From Lagenorhynchus albirostris (taxonomy: Eukaryota > Chordata > Mammalia > Artiodactyla > Delphinidae): a stretch of DNA of 64,000 bases. The DNA is taken from assembly GCF_949774975.1 (NCBI RefSeq), contig NC_083097.1:24463646-24527645 (forward strand). The letters run 5' to 3'. A program made the position numbers and the translations under genes. The first letter of the stretch is position 1, and the number at the start of each line of letters is the position of its first letter. Below are positions 24,796 through 36,070 of this stretch, piece after piece. Below the pieces are notes generated by a model that saw only the letters and a program-made list of their open reading frames with translations, ran no database searches and was not told the origin of the DNA.

Positions 24796-25541
24796 TGTGA
24801 TAGGCAGCCTACAAGATGTCCCCCAATGATCCCCTGGTCCTAATGTTCACATCTTCCACATCCTACCAAGATTGTTGGTCTCTTGTCCAGATAGCATAAA
24901 ACAGAAGTGGTAGTATGTCACATGTCACTTTGGAGGTTAGATAATAAAAGCCTGAAAGTTTTTGCTTGGTCTCCCTCTCTCTTTCTCTCTCTCTGTCATC
25001 GGTCACTCTTGGGGAAGCCAGCTGACATATCATGAGTACATTCAGGGAGTCTATGGAGAAGCTTATATGGCGAAAAAGCTGAAGTCTCCAGCCAAGAGCT
25101 AATGAGAACGGAAGCCTGCCAACAACCACATGAGGGAGCTTGAAGCTTTTCTAAGGCCTGGCTGACCACCTGAATGCAACTTCATGAGGGGCCCTGAGCC
25201 AGAACCATCCAGCTAGCTGCCCCCAGGTTCATGATCCACAGGGATTATGATGTAATAAACGTTTATAGTTTTGGTTTTTTTTGCGGTACGCGGGCCTCTC
25301 ACTGTTGTGGCCTCTCCCGTTGCGGAGCACAGGCTCCGGACGCGCAGGCTCAGCGGCCATGGCTCACGGGCCCAGCCACTCCGCGGCATGTGGGATCTTC
25401 CCAGATCGGGGCACGAACCCGTGTCCCCTGCATCGGCAGGTGGACTCTCAACTACTGCACCACCAGGGAAGCCCCACGTTTATAGTTTTAAGTTGCAAAA
25501 TTGGTGAATCATTTGTTATGGGGCAACAGATAACTTGTACA
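24796..25541 (+). mobile_element. MaLR-type LTR split by a CHR SINE
   Basis: It starts 'tgtgataggcagcctacaag', then 'gtcctaatgttcacatcttcc', 'aagccagctgacatatcatgag', 'ggccctgagccagaaccatcc' and 'ggttcatgatccaca', and ends with 'gggcaacagataacttgtaca'. This is MaLR LTR order. The SINE at 25273-25475 sits just before the 3' end. Unlike the solo LTRs in this window, it is followed by matching internal sequence (25542-26280). Confidence 0.75.
25273..25475 (-). mobile_element. CHR SINE in a MaLR LTR
   Basis: A minus-oriented young SINE flanked by a perfect 14-bp TSD, 'acgtttatagtttt' (25259-25272 and 25476-25489). The TSD sequence belongs to the interrupted LTR. Confidence 0.97.
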
Positions 25542-26280
25542 TTGCTAATACGCAGTTAATACAGTTTTTTTTGTATCACAAGTGGAATGCCCCAGAGCAA
25601 AACCATAATATGGGGGGATGGCTTTGGAAACGGCAGTGGAGAGGCTGAAAAGGATTCTGAGGAAAGATGTAGTGAAAACTTTAGCTGTGAACACACCACT
25701 CATGGAATTTGGGCTTTGATGAGGTTCTGGTGAAGGCTTAACAGAAAGTGAGAAAAATCTTGCCAGAAACTATTGGAAAGAAGAGCCATATTAGCAAGTG
25801 GCCTAACATTCAGCAACCTTATTTCCATAGTAACATGGAAGGTAGAAAATGCATAGAAAATGCACCTAAAGGACCAGGCAATCTAGCTAAGATTTCCAAG
25901 CAAAGGACTGAAAGTCTACCTTTACCAAGAAGTTTCTTCTTGCTGCTTATAGTAAAATATAAGAGGGGAGTGATAAGCTAAATGAATGAATGTTAAACTA
26001 AAAGGAGCTGTGACTTACGGGAATTGAAGATTCTCAGGCTCTCCAAATGGCAAATCAGGCTAAAATTTAGAAATGTTTTCCAATCTAATATCATGTCCAG
26101 GACACTCACAGAAAAGCATGATTTAAAGATGAAGCTGAGAATTTGACTATAAAATCTTTTAAGACCTCAGAGATAGCAAAAGTGTTGCCTCCAAGCACTG
26201 TTAAGTCAGACGGAAGCTTCTCTACAGGAGTTAAGGGTGTCCTGAAAGATTTTCTCAACAATTGAAAGTGAAACTGGTAT
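25542..26280 (+). mobile_element. MaLR internal region, remnant
   Basis: It follows the LTR directly and has the look of MaLR internal sequence: 'agtggaatgccccagagc', 'gaaaatcttgccagaaactattgg', 'ggaccaggcaatctagctaag', 'taagaggggagtgataagc'. MaLR elements are non-autonomous relatives of ERVL, with an internal region that lacks a working pol. Short frames only; no 3' LTR is visible downstream. Confidence 0.65.
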
Positions 26281-26469
26281 AACATTACTTTAAATTGTCA
26301 GTGAGAGAGCAGCAGGAAAACCTTTTGACTGGTCTCAATCTCTCCAGGTAACCTAAAATATCCATCCTTTTGTATAATTTCAGTAAAAAACATAAGAAAG
26401 CCCTACACACAGCTATGAATGCGAAATCTAGACTCCAACTAGTTCTTAGTGCATTTTCAATGAACACAC

Positions 26470-26745
26470 TGGACTCTTGCCAGGTTTATTTTAATAGCCA
26501 CCAGGCTGGCTCCTCCTCCTTTCCTCTCCTATCTCTCCGACCCCAATTCTATGCATAGCAGTTTTGCCCTTATGTTCTTTTAAAAAATTATTTAGGTCAT
26601 GTCCTCCTCACTCAAAATCCTGTAATCCTCTCCATTTCACTCAGATTAAAAGCCAAATTTCCAAGAAGGCCCTAAAATCTCGGCATAATCTGGCCATGCT
26701 GCCTTCTGACATCATCTCCTATTATTATTTTCTACTCAAAGGAGA
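26470..26745 (+). mobile_element. L2 LINE fragment
   Basis: 'aaaatcctgtaatcctctccatttcactcagattaaaagccaaatttcc', 'ggccctaaaatctcggcataatctggccatgc' and 'tctgacatcatctcctatta' match the L2 3' portion ('ctccaatggcttcccatctcactcagagtaaa', 'aaggccctacatgatctggcccc'). Plus orientation, well diverged. Confidence 0.75.
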
Positions 26746-26789
26746 GTATGTCCAACTGGAGATTTAGTAGAAACATTAAAGAAAGATAA

Positions 26790-28240
26790 GAAAAATAGCC
26801 AGGATAATGAAACAAAATAATGAGAGAAGTAAAAGGATCAGGGAGAATATATTTGAAAGGGAGGACAGGTAAAGGAGATTCAAAAACACTTAGTATATGT
26901 ACCTCCTATTGAGTAGTCCCACTTCTCATAAGCCTCAATCCATTCATAAACACATATATTGAACTTTCTTTATGATTCTAGTAGCTATTTCTTAGATATA
27001 AATGAACAACCAAGGATATCCAGATACTTAAGAAAAGACTCCATCAGGAAGGACAGATAACAAAAAAATAAAAATAACAAAAGGAGCACAGGACAAACAG
27101 AGCTCAGAAGAAAACTGAAGAAAAAAATTATATTTTAAGATCATTAAGAAGATATCATGCTTAAAAATCAAGTACAACAGCCTATATAAAATGAAAAATA
27201 AATATGCAATAAAAAGCTCTTACATATTCAAATAGGTTGTTTCAAATTAAAAGAAAATTAATTGAAGCATTAAATGATTTTAAAAATCCATTCAAATGAC
27301 AGAGATGGAAAATGAGAAAAAAAGATAGAAAATTATAAATTATGACCAGGAGATGCAACATTTGAGGAGAACTGTGAGAAAGATAACTTAATACAAGTAA
27401 AAATGGATGATGAGGAATTACAAAAATAAATTGTGGAAGAAAATTTCCACAAATATGAAATAAGTCTCTAAATTCAAAGGGTCAACCTATTATACAGCAT
27501 AACTTTAAAAAATGACCTCCATCAAAGAATATCCTAATGAAAGATGAGAACATAAGTGATAGCTTAAAAAACCTTGAAAGTGTCAGAGAACACAAATTAT
27601 ATGCCAAGAAATAGAAATCTGAAGAGCACCGATTTGCCTAATAGGAACTCTAAATATATTTAAGGATGTGAAGCAATGCCTTGAGAATTCTGAAGGAAAA
27701 GTAAGTGTAACACTGAAAGAATCAAAATGTCAACTTACCTGAATCATTCTTAGGATACTATTAGATAATTAGCTTAAATAACACATGTAAACAAGAATAA
27801 TCTAAGAACTCATAAGACATGGGAGTCAGGAAATGAAATCTAAACTAGCATAGAAAGAAAGAGAATCCTAGGACAACAGCTGTGGAGCAGACTATAAGAA
27901 CATTCCAGAGTGAAGAAGGAGGCAGAAGTAATTCTCAGAAAAAATATAAACTTGTAATTTATTTAATTTGTTTGGAATTTTGGAAAACATATTCACAAGT
28001 ATCTGAAACATTTAAGAAAGTATACTTACAAATATACATATCTACATCTATATATATACAAACACATAATCCTAATTTTTGCAAACAAGGTAAATGATAA
28101 ATCATGTATCTTTTAATTATAGGGATTGAAGGGATACTGGGAGAGAGTCGGAAGACAGCTGAGGTTTGTGAGCAAAATTTTTAAACACAAGATAAGTCAA
28201 AAGATGATGACTTTTAAAATTCCAAGTAACATCAGGGTAT
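26790..28240 (+). mobile_element. Probable HAL1 / old L1 ORF1-bearing fragment
   Basis: A-rich plus-strand DNA with ORF1-like blocks: 'atgacagagatggaaaatgag', 'agggtcaacctattatacagc', 'agcaatgccttgagaattctgaaggaaaa' and 'agacatgggagtcaggaaatg'. This order fits HAL1, a half-L1 that has only ORF1, or an old L1 5' half. Frames are heavily broken. The family call is tentative. Confidence 0.55.
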
Positions 28241-28277
28241 AAATAAATATCTATCTATCTGTCTATCTGTCTATCAA
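28237..28277. repeat. TATC/TGTC microsatellite
   Basis: An interrupted tetranucleotide run, 'atctatctatctgtctatctgtctatc', with no associated element. Confidence 0.9.
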
Positions 28278-28351
28278 GACAAATATCAGAGTACAACTAA
28301 AAACACTGAAAATAGTGTTTTAATAATAATTAAAAATAGAATTTTATATTC

Positions 28352-28470
28352 TATTCAAAAATAATTCAAAATTTAAAACTGGTAATAATTCAAAATAATT
28401 AGAAATAATTCAAAAATTATTCAAAAATAATTCAAATTTTTAGAATTATTCAAAAATTAAAACTGGTAAA
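28352..28470. repeat. Degenerate 'attcaaaaat' tandem repeat
   Basis: The words 'attcaaaaataatt' and 'aaaactggtaa' recur (the latter near 28375 and 28459), giving an AT-rich direct-repeat array of about 120 bp. Confidence 0.7.
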
Positions 28471-28742
28471 AGAGAATTTTCAATTTATAGGCTTTTTCAT
28501 ATTTTTTGATAGGTTAGATGCTAACATGTTTTAACCTAGTAAAAAATTTAATTTGAAAAAAATAATAAACAATGTAGCAACACAGTCTCTTCAACAAATG
28601 GTGCTGCAACAACTGGATATCCACATGCAAAAAAATGAATCTAGACACAGACCTTACACCCTTCACAAAAATTAACTCAAAATGGCTCACAGGCTGAAAT
28701 GATAAATTATAAAACTCTTAGAAGATAACACAGAAGAAAACC

Positions 28743-30860
28743 TAGACTGAAAGAGAGGGTATGGAAAAAGGTATTCCATGAAAATGGAAACCAAAAGAAA
28801 GCTGGAGTAGCAATACTCATATCAGACAAAATAGACTTTAAAATAAAGACTATTACAAGAGACAAAGAAGGACACTACAAAATGATCAAGGGATCAATCC
28901 AAGAAGAAGATATAACAATTGTAAATATTTATGCACTCAGCATAGGAGCACCTCAATACATAAGGCAAGTGCTAACAGCCATAAAAGAGGAAATCGATAG
29001 TAACACATTCATAGTAGGGGACTTTAATACCCCACTTTCACCAATGGACAGGTCATCCAAAATGAAAATAAATAAGAAAACACAAGCTTTAAATGATACA
29101 TTAAATAAGATGGACTTAATTGATATTTATAGGACATTCCATCCAAAAACAACAGAATACACATTCTTCTCAAGTGCTCATGGAACATTCTCCAGGATAG
29201 ACCATATCTTGGGTCGCAAATCAAGCCTTGGTAAATATAATAAAATTGAAAACATATCAAGTATCTTTTCTGACCACAACACTATGAGACTAGATATCAA
29301 TTACAGAAAAAAAAAGTAATAAATACAAACACATGGAGGCTAAACAATATGCTACTAAATAACCAAGAGATCACTGAAGAAATCAAAGAGGAAATCAAAA
29401 AATACCTAGAGACAAATGATAATGAAAACACAATGACCCAAAACCTATGGGATTCAGCAAAAGCAGTTCTAAGAGGAAAGTTTATAGCAATACAATCCTA
29501 GCTCAAGAAACAAGAAAAATCTCAAATAAATAACCTAACCTTACACCTAAAGCAATTAGAGAAAGAAGAACAAAAAATACCCAAAGTTAGTAGAAGGAAA
29601 GAAATCATAAAGATCAGAGCAGACGTAAATGAAACAGAAATGAAGAAAACAATAGCAAAGATCAATAAAACTAAAAGCTGGTTCTTGGAGAAGATAAACA
29701 AAATTGATAAACCATTAGCCAGACTCATCAAGAAGAAAAGAGAGAAGACTCAGATCATCAGAATTAGAAATGAAAAAGGAGAAGTAACAACTGACACTGC
29801 AGAAATACAAAGGATCATGAGAGATTACTACAAGCAACTATGTATGCCCATAAAATGGACGACCTGGAAGAAATGGAAAAATTCTTTGAAAAGCACCACC
29901 TTCCAATACTGAACCAGGAAGAAATAGAAAATATAAACAGACCACTCACAAGCACTGAAATGGAAACTGTGATTAAAAATCTTCCAACAAACAAAAGCCC
30001 AGGACCAGATGGATTCACCGGCAAATTCTATCAACATTTAGAGAAGAGCTAACACCTATCCTTCTCAAACTCTTCCAAAATATAGCAGAGGGAGGAACAC
30101 TCCAACTCATTCTACAAGGCCACCATCAGTGGTGGAAGTTCCTTAAAAAACTAAAAATAGAATTACCATACGACCCAGCAATTCCAGCACTGGGCATATA
30201 CCCTGAGAAAACCATAATTCAAAAAGAGTCATGTACCACAGTGTTCATTGCAGTTCTATTTACAATAGCCAGGACATGGAAGCAACCTAAATGTCCATCA
30301 TTGGATGAATGGATAAAGAAGATGTGGCACATATATACAATGGAATATTACTCAGCCATAAAAGGAAATGAAATTTAGTTATTTGTAGTGAGGTGGCTGG
30401 ACCTAGAGTCTGTCATACAGAGTGAAGTAAGTCAGAAAGAGAAAATCAAATACCGTATGCTAACACATATATATGGAATGTAAAAAAAAAAAAAAGGTTC
30501 TAATGAACCAGGAGCAGGACAGGAATAAAGACACAGATGTAGAAAATAGACTTAAGGACACAGGGAAGGGGAAGGAGAAGGGGAAGCTGGGACCAAGTGA
30601 GAGAGTAGCAATGACATATATACACTACCAAATGTAAAATAGATAGCTGGTGGGAAGCAGCTGCACAGCACAATGAGATCAGCTCGGTGCTTTGCGAACA
30701 CCTAGAGGGGTGGGATTAGGAGGGTGGGAGGGAAACTCAAGACGGAGGGGATATGGGGATATAAGTATGCATATAGCTGATTCACTTTGTTATACAGCAG
30801 AAACTTACACAACACTGTAAAGCAATTATACTCCAATAAAGATGTTTAAAAAAAAAAAAG
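28743..30860 (+). mobile_element. Younger L1, truncated and internally deleted
   Basis: It starts within the ORF2 endonuclease coding region, runs to about 30126 (the 'acaaggccaccat' point), then jumps to the ORF2 tail ('ggaagttccttaaaaaactaaaaatag'). Relative to the full-length L1 here (20226 to about 22155) some 1.9 kb of RT and downstream coding is lost. It ends 'ctccaataaagatgttt' plus an A-tail near 30847-30859. The 3' UTR matches the full-length L1 subfamily. No TSD is visible. Confidence 0.88.
28882..29319 (+). pseudogene. L1 ORF2 endonuclease fragment
   Basis: 145 codons of the ORF2 endonuclease domain are open. They retain GDFN with the catalytic Asp, the SRIDHI motif and the SDHN motif with the catalytic His, but lack the N-terminal Asn and Glu motifs because of truncation. 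This copy shows what the broken stretch of the 18.4-19.2 kb copy should contain. ORF2 frames resume at 29640-29912 (KTKSWFLEKINKIDKPLARLIKKKREK). Non-functional as a truncated fragment. Confidence 0.88.
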
Positions 30861-31955
30861 ACAATGTCAAGAGAATTAGAAGACAAGCCGCAGATTGGAA
30901 AAACATATTTGTAGAAGACACATCTGATAAAGGTCTATTATCTAAAATACACAAAGAACACTTAAAAATCAATAAGAAAAAAACCTTATTAAAAAGCGTC
31001 CAATGACTTTAACAAACACCTCACCAAAGAAGCCATACACATAGGAAATAAGGATATAAAAAAGATGGTCCACATCATATGTCATCAGAGAAATGCAAAT
31101 TAAAACAACAAGATATCATTACACACCCATAACTACACTATACAGTGAGATATGTCAACAGCAAATGCTGGCAAGGATGTGGAGCAACAGACACTCTCAT
31201 TCATTGCTGGCGGGTATGTAAAATGGTAGACTGGCAGTTTCTTACAAAACCAAACGTACTCTTAATACAACCCATCAATCTTGCTCCTTGGTATTTACCC
31301 ACAGGAACTGATAACTCCACACACAAACATGCACATGAATATTTACAGCAACTTTGTTCATAATTGCCCAAACTTGGAAGCAACCAAGATATCCCTTGAT
31401 AAGTGAGTGGAGAAATAAACTGTGGTACATCCAGACCATGGAATATTATTCAGCACTAAGAAGAAAGGAGGGATCGAGCCATGAGAAGACATGGAGGAAC
31501 CTAAAATGTATATTACTAAATGCAAGAAGCCAATCTGAAAAACTACAGACTGTACGATTCCAACTATATGGTATCTGGAAAAGGCAAAACAATAGAGACA
31601 ATAGTTCAGTGGTTCTCAGCGGCTGGCAGGGAAGAATGAATAGGCAGAGCACAGATAATTATTAGGGCAGCAAAAATACTCTGTACGACGCTATAATGAT
31701 AGCTACATGTCATACATTTGCCCAAACCCACTTAAAGTACAACACCAAGTGAACCATAAGGTAAACTATTCAGTTTGGGTGGTTATGATTTGTTTATATA
31801 GTTCATCAGTTATAATAAATGCACCACTTTGGTGTGGGATATTGATAATGGGGTAAGCTATGCACGTGTGGGGGCAGGAAGCATACGGGAAATCTCTGTA
31901 CTTTCCTCATTTTTCTATAAACGTAAAACTGCTCTAAAAAAATGAAGTTTTTTAA

Positions 31956-33346
31956 AACTAATAATATTTTTTAAATAATACATCTTTTGAAAATAAAGCA
32001 GGATGAATCACAATACACTGAATATTATACCCTTGCATATAAAAAATTATTGATACTTCTGTGAAGACAATAACAGAAGTTTCAACAAATTCATTTACTG
32101 CAGCATGTATTAGATAAAGTATGTATCTTCTTTCTTCTGCTATTTTATTGAACGTTCAATGGATATGCAGTTCTATAACTTTTTGAATAATTTATGAGCT
32201 CACTTGTATTTGGTATCTCATAGTGTTAGAATAAGCTTAAAAAGTATTAAGCTACTATAATTTCATTATCTTAGGGTGATAATATATAATCACCTTAGTT
32301 CATCTACATTAGGGACACCTTTTAATTTTAACATCAAGATGAGGTATAAATGACTTGGTGAGTACACAGGACCAGTAAAATATACAGAAAGGAAATTAGT
32401 TGTGTTATACACAGATCCTAACTTATGTTTCTTGAAAATAGTTAATACTTTTAGATGTTTCATATAAAATCCGTGACAAATTGTGCATTTGCTTAGTGTT
32501 TTAAGAAGCTTTAAGGAGAGGAAAATGGAAACAATTCTCAAATCATCCATAGCGTTTTAAGGTTTTTAAACAGAAAAAAAAGTGAACACTAAAATCTAGT
32601 TTTACATATCTCTGTGAATCATTAGAAGATATTTACTGTGATTTAAAATATAGAAAAAAACTATGATAAGAACCAGATTAGGCCACATACATTTTGGCTT
32701 CTTTATATTTAATAGGTATGCTACATTTAGCATACCTAAATGTAGGTATGCTAATCTTATTCACTGTAAGATGAAAGTACATGTAATTTCCTGGAAGGAT
32801 AGACTTTAGTCCTGATAAGCACCTGATGAAGAGAAGATACCACTGTGGTGTCAACCACCTACTACTAAGTACACAGGAATTTTCTGAGATTGTTACCAGT
32901 TACTTGTGCCCACCGGGCAGATAGGCGCATATCTACCATTTTCAGAAGTGCTGAAAGAGGCCAAAAGTTGCCTGAAAACTTTGTGAGAAAAGCTAAGCCA
33001 GTTTATTAAAGTGACTAATGAAATCACCACTCCAGGCGGATGGAATTACTGGAAGCTGGTGGACTGAAGGCATGGGTGTCCAATCCAGAATCCTCTGATG
33101 GGGAGAACTATGTTGTATTGATATTGCCAGCTTTGTACATCTATCTGTGTATAGAACTGTATTCGTTGTCTGCTTTGGTTTTGTCCTTATGTAAATCACA
33201 TCATTCTCCACACACCATGAAGCTCAGTGGCTAAAATAGGATTGATGTGTTCTCAATACCTAGGGGTAAAAGTAAGTGGATGTAGATGTAGGAACAGGGG
33301 GTTGCCAGGATTGCAGACGTTATTACACTTGTTCCAGGATGCACGC
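31956..33346. other. No gene; contains inverted-repeat cluster
   Basis: No repeat family is identified. A GGTATGCT/AGCATACC cluster lies at 32714-32752 (listed separately). Open frames reach only 86 codons with no domain. Confidence 0.45.
32714..32752. repeat. Alternating inverted repeat (three arms)
   Basis: The 9-mer 'aggtatgct' occurs at 32714 and 32744, with its exact reverse complement 'agcatacct' between them at 32729. Both adjacent pairs can form a 9-bp stem with a 6-base loop. The loops, 'acattt' and 'aaatgt', are also reverse complements of each other. Confidence 0.95.
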
Positions 33347-33737
33347 TATCTAATTCTGCTAAGGCTGCCATAACAAAAATAACATAAACTGGGTGGCTTA
33401 ACAACAGAAATTCATTTCTCACAGTTCCGGAGGCTGGAGGTCTGGGATCAAGGTGCCAGCCTATTTGTTTCTTGGTGAGAGCTCTCTTCCCAGCTTGGAG
33501 ATGGCTGCCTTCCCACCGTGTGCTCATATAGCCTTTCCCCCATGCATGTGCACAGAGACAGGGATCTCTGCCTCCTCTTCTTATAAATCCACCAATACTA
33601 TCAGATTAAGACCCAACTCTTAAGGCCTCATTTAACCTTAATCACCTTCTAAAAGCTTTATCTTCAAATATAGTCACATTGGGGGTCAGGGCTTCAACCT
33701 TTAAATTGGGGGAGGGTACATAATTCCATCCACAGCA
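33347..33737 (-). mobile_element. MLT1-type ERVL-MaLR solo LTR
   Basis: Inverted MLT1 hallmarks: 'ctgctaaggctgccataac', 'aaactgggtggcttaacaacag', 'ttctcacagttccggaggctgg', 'tcatttaaccttaatcacc', 'atagtcacattgggggtcagggcttcaac' and a right end 'attccatccacagca'. It is a long and well-preserved copy without adjacent internal region. Confidence 0.9.
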
Positions 33738-34738
33738 CAAGCCTTTGACCTTGGTAATGGTAAGAGGGCACAATCTGAACTGACAACTATATACTCCCAT
33801 AGATGGGATGAACTAGATTATCAACCAATGAAAGACAAAGCCATTAGAACCATGGACCGAACTATCTGCAGAAGACACACATCGGGTGGTAACGTTGGGA
33901 ATGGTGGAAGGTCTCTATGACCACTTTGAGTTCCCAGTAGATTGGCAGTCAGCAACCTTCCAGGAGAAGAAAAGATGTTAAGGTTTTAAATGTGGTATGG
34001 GCTGGGAGTGTAGCTAAAATCTGTTTTAAATCTTACTGTGCCAATTCCTCCTATAGAAGTGTTCAGAAATTCAGGAACTATAAATTATGGAAAATATAAA
34101 CACTTTAGTTGTCAGAGTGATAATGATCACAATAAAGTTAAGGGGAAAAAGCCACATTTTTTTTCCCTTCCTTAAAATAATGCAGTAAGTAGGAATCTGC
34201 TTAAAATAAATGGTTGAAAATTTGTGTTCTTAATAACCCCCCCTTTGGGCATTATCAATTCTACACTCTCTGATTGTACAATCTAATAATATTTTTAATG
34301 ATGTACATGGCTTAAAGTTCAGATGTACAAGAGACTGTTGAATAAAACAATAAAATTATTTAATTGAGAAATAAAACATAATTAGAAAATGTATAAAAGG
34401 CTATTTTTTGGAAAGACAAATGAGGGTCATATAGTGGAGTAGACAGTTCTAAGTGCAAAAGTTTTAGCTAAATGTGCCTTCAAAATTTGGAAAAATTAAG
34501 TTTTCTTTTTTCATTTTCAGAAGACCTAAATATTTAAAGTTAACCTGTATTTAGAATTACTTACCATGGCTAAAATTCTTTTCGCAAGAAGATAACCTTT
34601 TTCTGAGATATAAAGCAAAAAGGGCTTATGTTGTACACGAAGAGAGAAAATAATTATAAAAATATGTAAGAAAAGTTGCACAAAAGAAACTACATAAGGA
34701 GAATTAGACACATGAAAAAAAATAAACAACTATATACC
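33738..34738. other. No gene; unassigned DNA
   Basis: No repeat or coding feature that I can support. An 8-base C run lies near 34239 and a T-rich run near 34158. Confidence 0.45.
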
Positions 34739-35254
34739 TGTGGGAGGTAGTGTCTAAGATTACAACTAGTGATGCTCACATCCTGGTATTCACAGCCTTG
34801 TATGATTCTCTCTCGTTAAATAGCTTTCTTCTGACCAACAGAATATCTCAATGTTTAGGGGAATGTCTCTTCCATAATTAGTTTACAAGAGTCTGACTGC
34901 TGACTTGAAGCATATACCTTCCCTTGCTGACTTTCATGAAACATGTTGCCATGTTAGAGAAGTCCACATGACAGATGATGCCTTCAGTGCAAGAACTTAA
35001 AAGGAACTGAAACCTGCCAAGAACTATGTAAATGAGCTTGGTAGTTCCTTATTCTGCTGAGCTTTCAGATGAGACCCCAGTCATTGAGGACACCTTGAAT
35101 GCAGCCTTATGATAGACACTGAAGCAAAGGACCCAGTTAAGCTGTAGCTAGATTCCTGAGCTACAGAAACTGTGATATAATGAATCTGTGTTATTTTAAG
35201 CCAGGAAGTTTGTGGTTACACAAAATCTGTTACATAGAAATAGTTAACTAGTAA
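34739..35254 (+). mobile_element. MaLR-type LTR
   Basis: 'gtgctcacatcctggtattcac', 'ccaacagaatatctcaatg', 'atgttgccatgttagagaagtccac', 'gaactgaaacctgccaagaac', 'gccttatgatagacactgaagcaaaggacccagttaagc' and a 3' end 'gtttgtggttaca...tagttaactag' follow the order of the other plus-oriented MaLR LTRs in this window (5457-6267 and 24796-25541). Confidence 0.8.
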
Positions 35255-35358
35255 AATACTTTTTTCAAACTATAAATAGATCAAGGCAAAAATAATACAG
35301 AAAACACAAACAATGCAATGAAAAAGGTGTATTTCACAGACAGTATTTTTTTTTTCAT

Positions 35359-35741
35359 GTGTCAGCTTAACTAGGCTGCAGTCCCCAGTTATTCAATCAA
35401 ATGTTAGTATAGGTATTGCTATGAAAGTATTTTGTTGATGTGATCAAAGTCCATAACCAGTTGACTTAAAATAAAGGAGATTATCCTATATCTGCATGCC
35501 CTAATTCAATCCTCTGACATGACAAGAGCAGAGTTGAGGCTTTCTTGAAGTAGAAATTCTGCCTGTGGATAGCAGACTCAACCTGTGCCCGAGTTCCAGA
35601 CCACACTTCCTGACAGCTTGTCCTACAGTTTTGGATTTGCCGAGCCAGCCCACATAACCCTGTAATCTATTCCTTGCAATGAATCTCTTAATATATTTCT
35701 CCTACTGGTTATGCTTCTCTGGTCAAAACCTGACTGATTCA
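35359..35741 (+). mobile_element. ERVL-class LTR (MLT2-like)
   Basis: It starts 'tgtgtcagcttaactagg' and contains 'aagtattttgttgatgtgatc', 'gccctaattcaatcctctgac', 'gttttggatttgccgagccagcc' and 'tctcctactggttatgcttctctgg'. This is the order of MLT2/ERVL LTRs. The downstream 35742-36026 looks like matching internal sequence. Confidence 0.7.
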
Positions 35742-36026
35742 GATTTTGATAATGGAAAGGATTCTCAAAGAACAGAACCTTAAGGATGAGTTTTTTTAAT
35801 TAGTTCTGGGTTTTCTGGAATTGGTTCTCTAATCTAATTAGGCTTGTAGGCACTAATGATTCTATTTCTGGTGGTAAAGGCAGCACTGGTGGGCCATGGG
35901 ATGGTGTGACAATAGAGAGATGCAAAATGTCACTACCGGTTTTTCCTAACCAAACCCATAGAAGGCAAGGTTCTGGGTGACCACGTATTTGATACCTCAA
36001 AACATTTTAGTCTAACTGAAGAGTAT
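35742..36026 (+). mobile_element. ERVL-type internal remnant
   Basis: 'ggaaaggattctcaaagaacagaaccttaaggatgag', 'aggcttgtaggcactaatgattctatttc' and 'agagatgcaaaatgtcac' resemble the 5' non-coding internal region that follows an ERVL LTR. It is non-coding and stops at a tandem duplication and poly-T boundary. Confidence 0.55.
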
Positions 36027-36070
36027 AAAGGGATTGGCTGGTTGCTTCTAAAGGGATTGGCTGGTTGCTT
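36027..36070. repeat. 21-bp tandem duplication beside a poly-T
   Basis: A 21-bp unit beginning 'aaagggattggctggttg' is perfectly repeated at 36027-36047 and 36050-36070, two bases apart. It abuts the poly-T end of the retrocopy at 36071. Confidence 0.95.

Larger units (their letters stand above)
28570..31955 (+). mobile_element. Old L1M element hosting a younger L1
   Basis: The left piece (28570-28742) encodes ORF2 C-terminal sequence readable as SLFNKWCWNN-like followed by TPFTKINSKW. The right piece (30861-31955) resumes at 'gtcaagagaattagaagacaagccgcag' and runs to a long 3' UTR ending near 31955 ('ataaacgtaaaactgctctaaaaaaatgaag'). In old L1s these two pieces are separated by roughly 100 bp, which is missing here. 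A 103-codon frame at 31354-31665 (QTWKQPRYPLISEWRNKLWYIQTMEYYSALRRKE) is the decayed ORF2 tail. Confidence 0.85.

Noticed and set aside
28352..28470. Regularly repeated words as a CRISPR-like array
   Set aside because: AT-rich degenerate direct repeats with no unique spacers, in a mammalian genome; a simple-repeat expansion.
30600..30780. GC-richer block as a CpG island
   Set aside because: It is the L1 3' UTR, with few CpGs.
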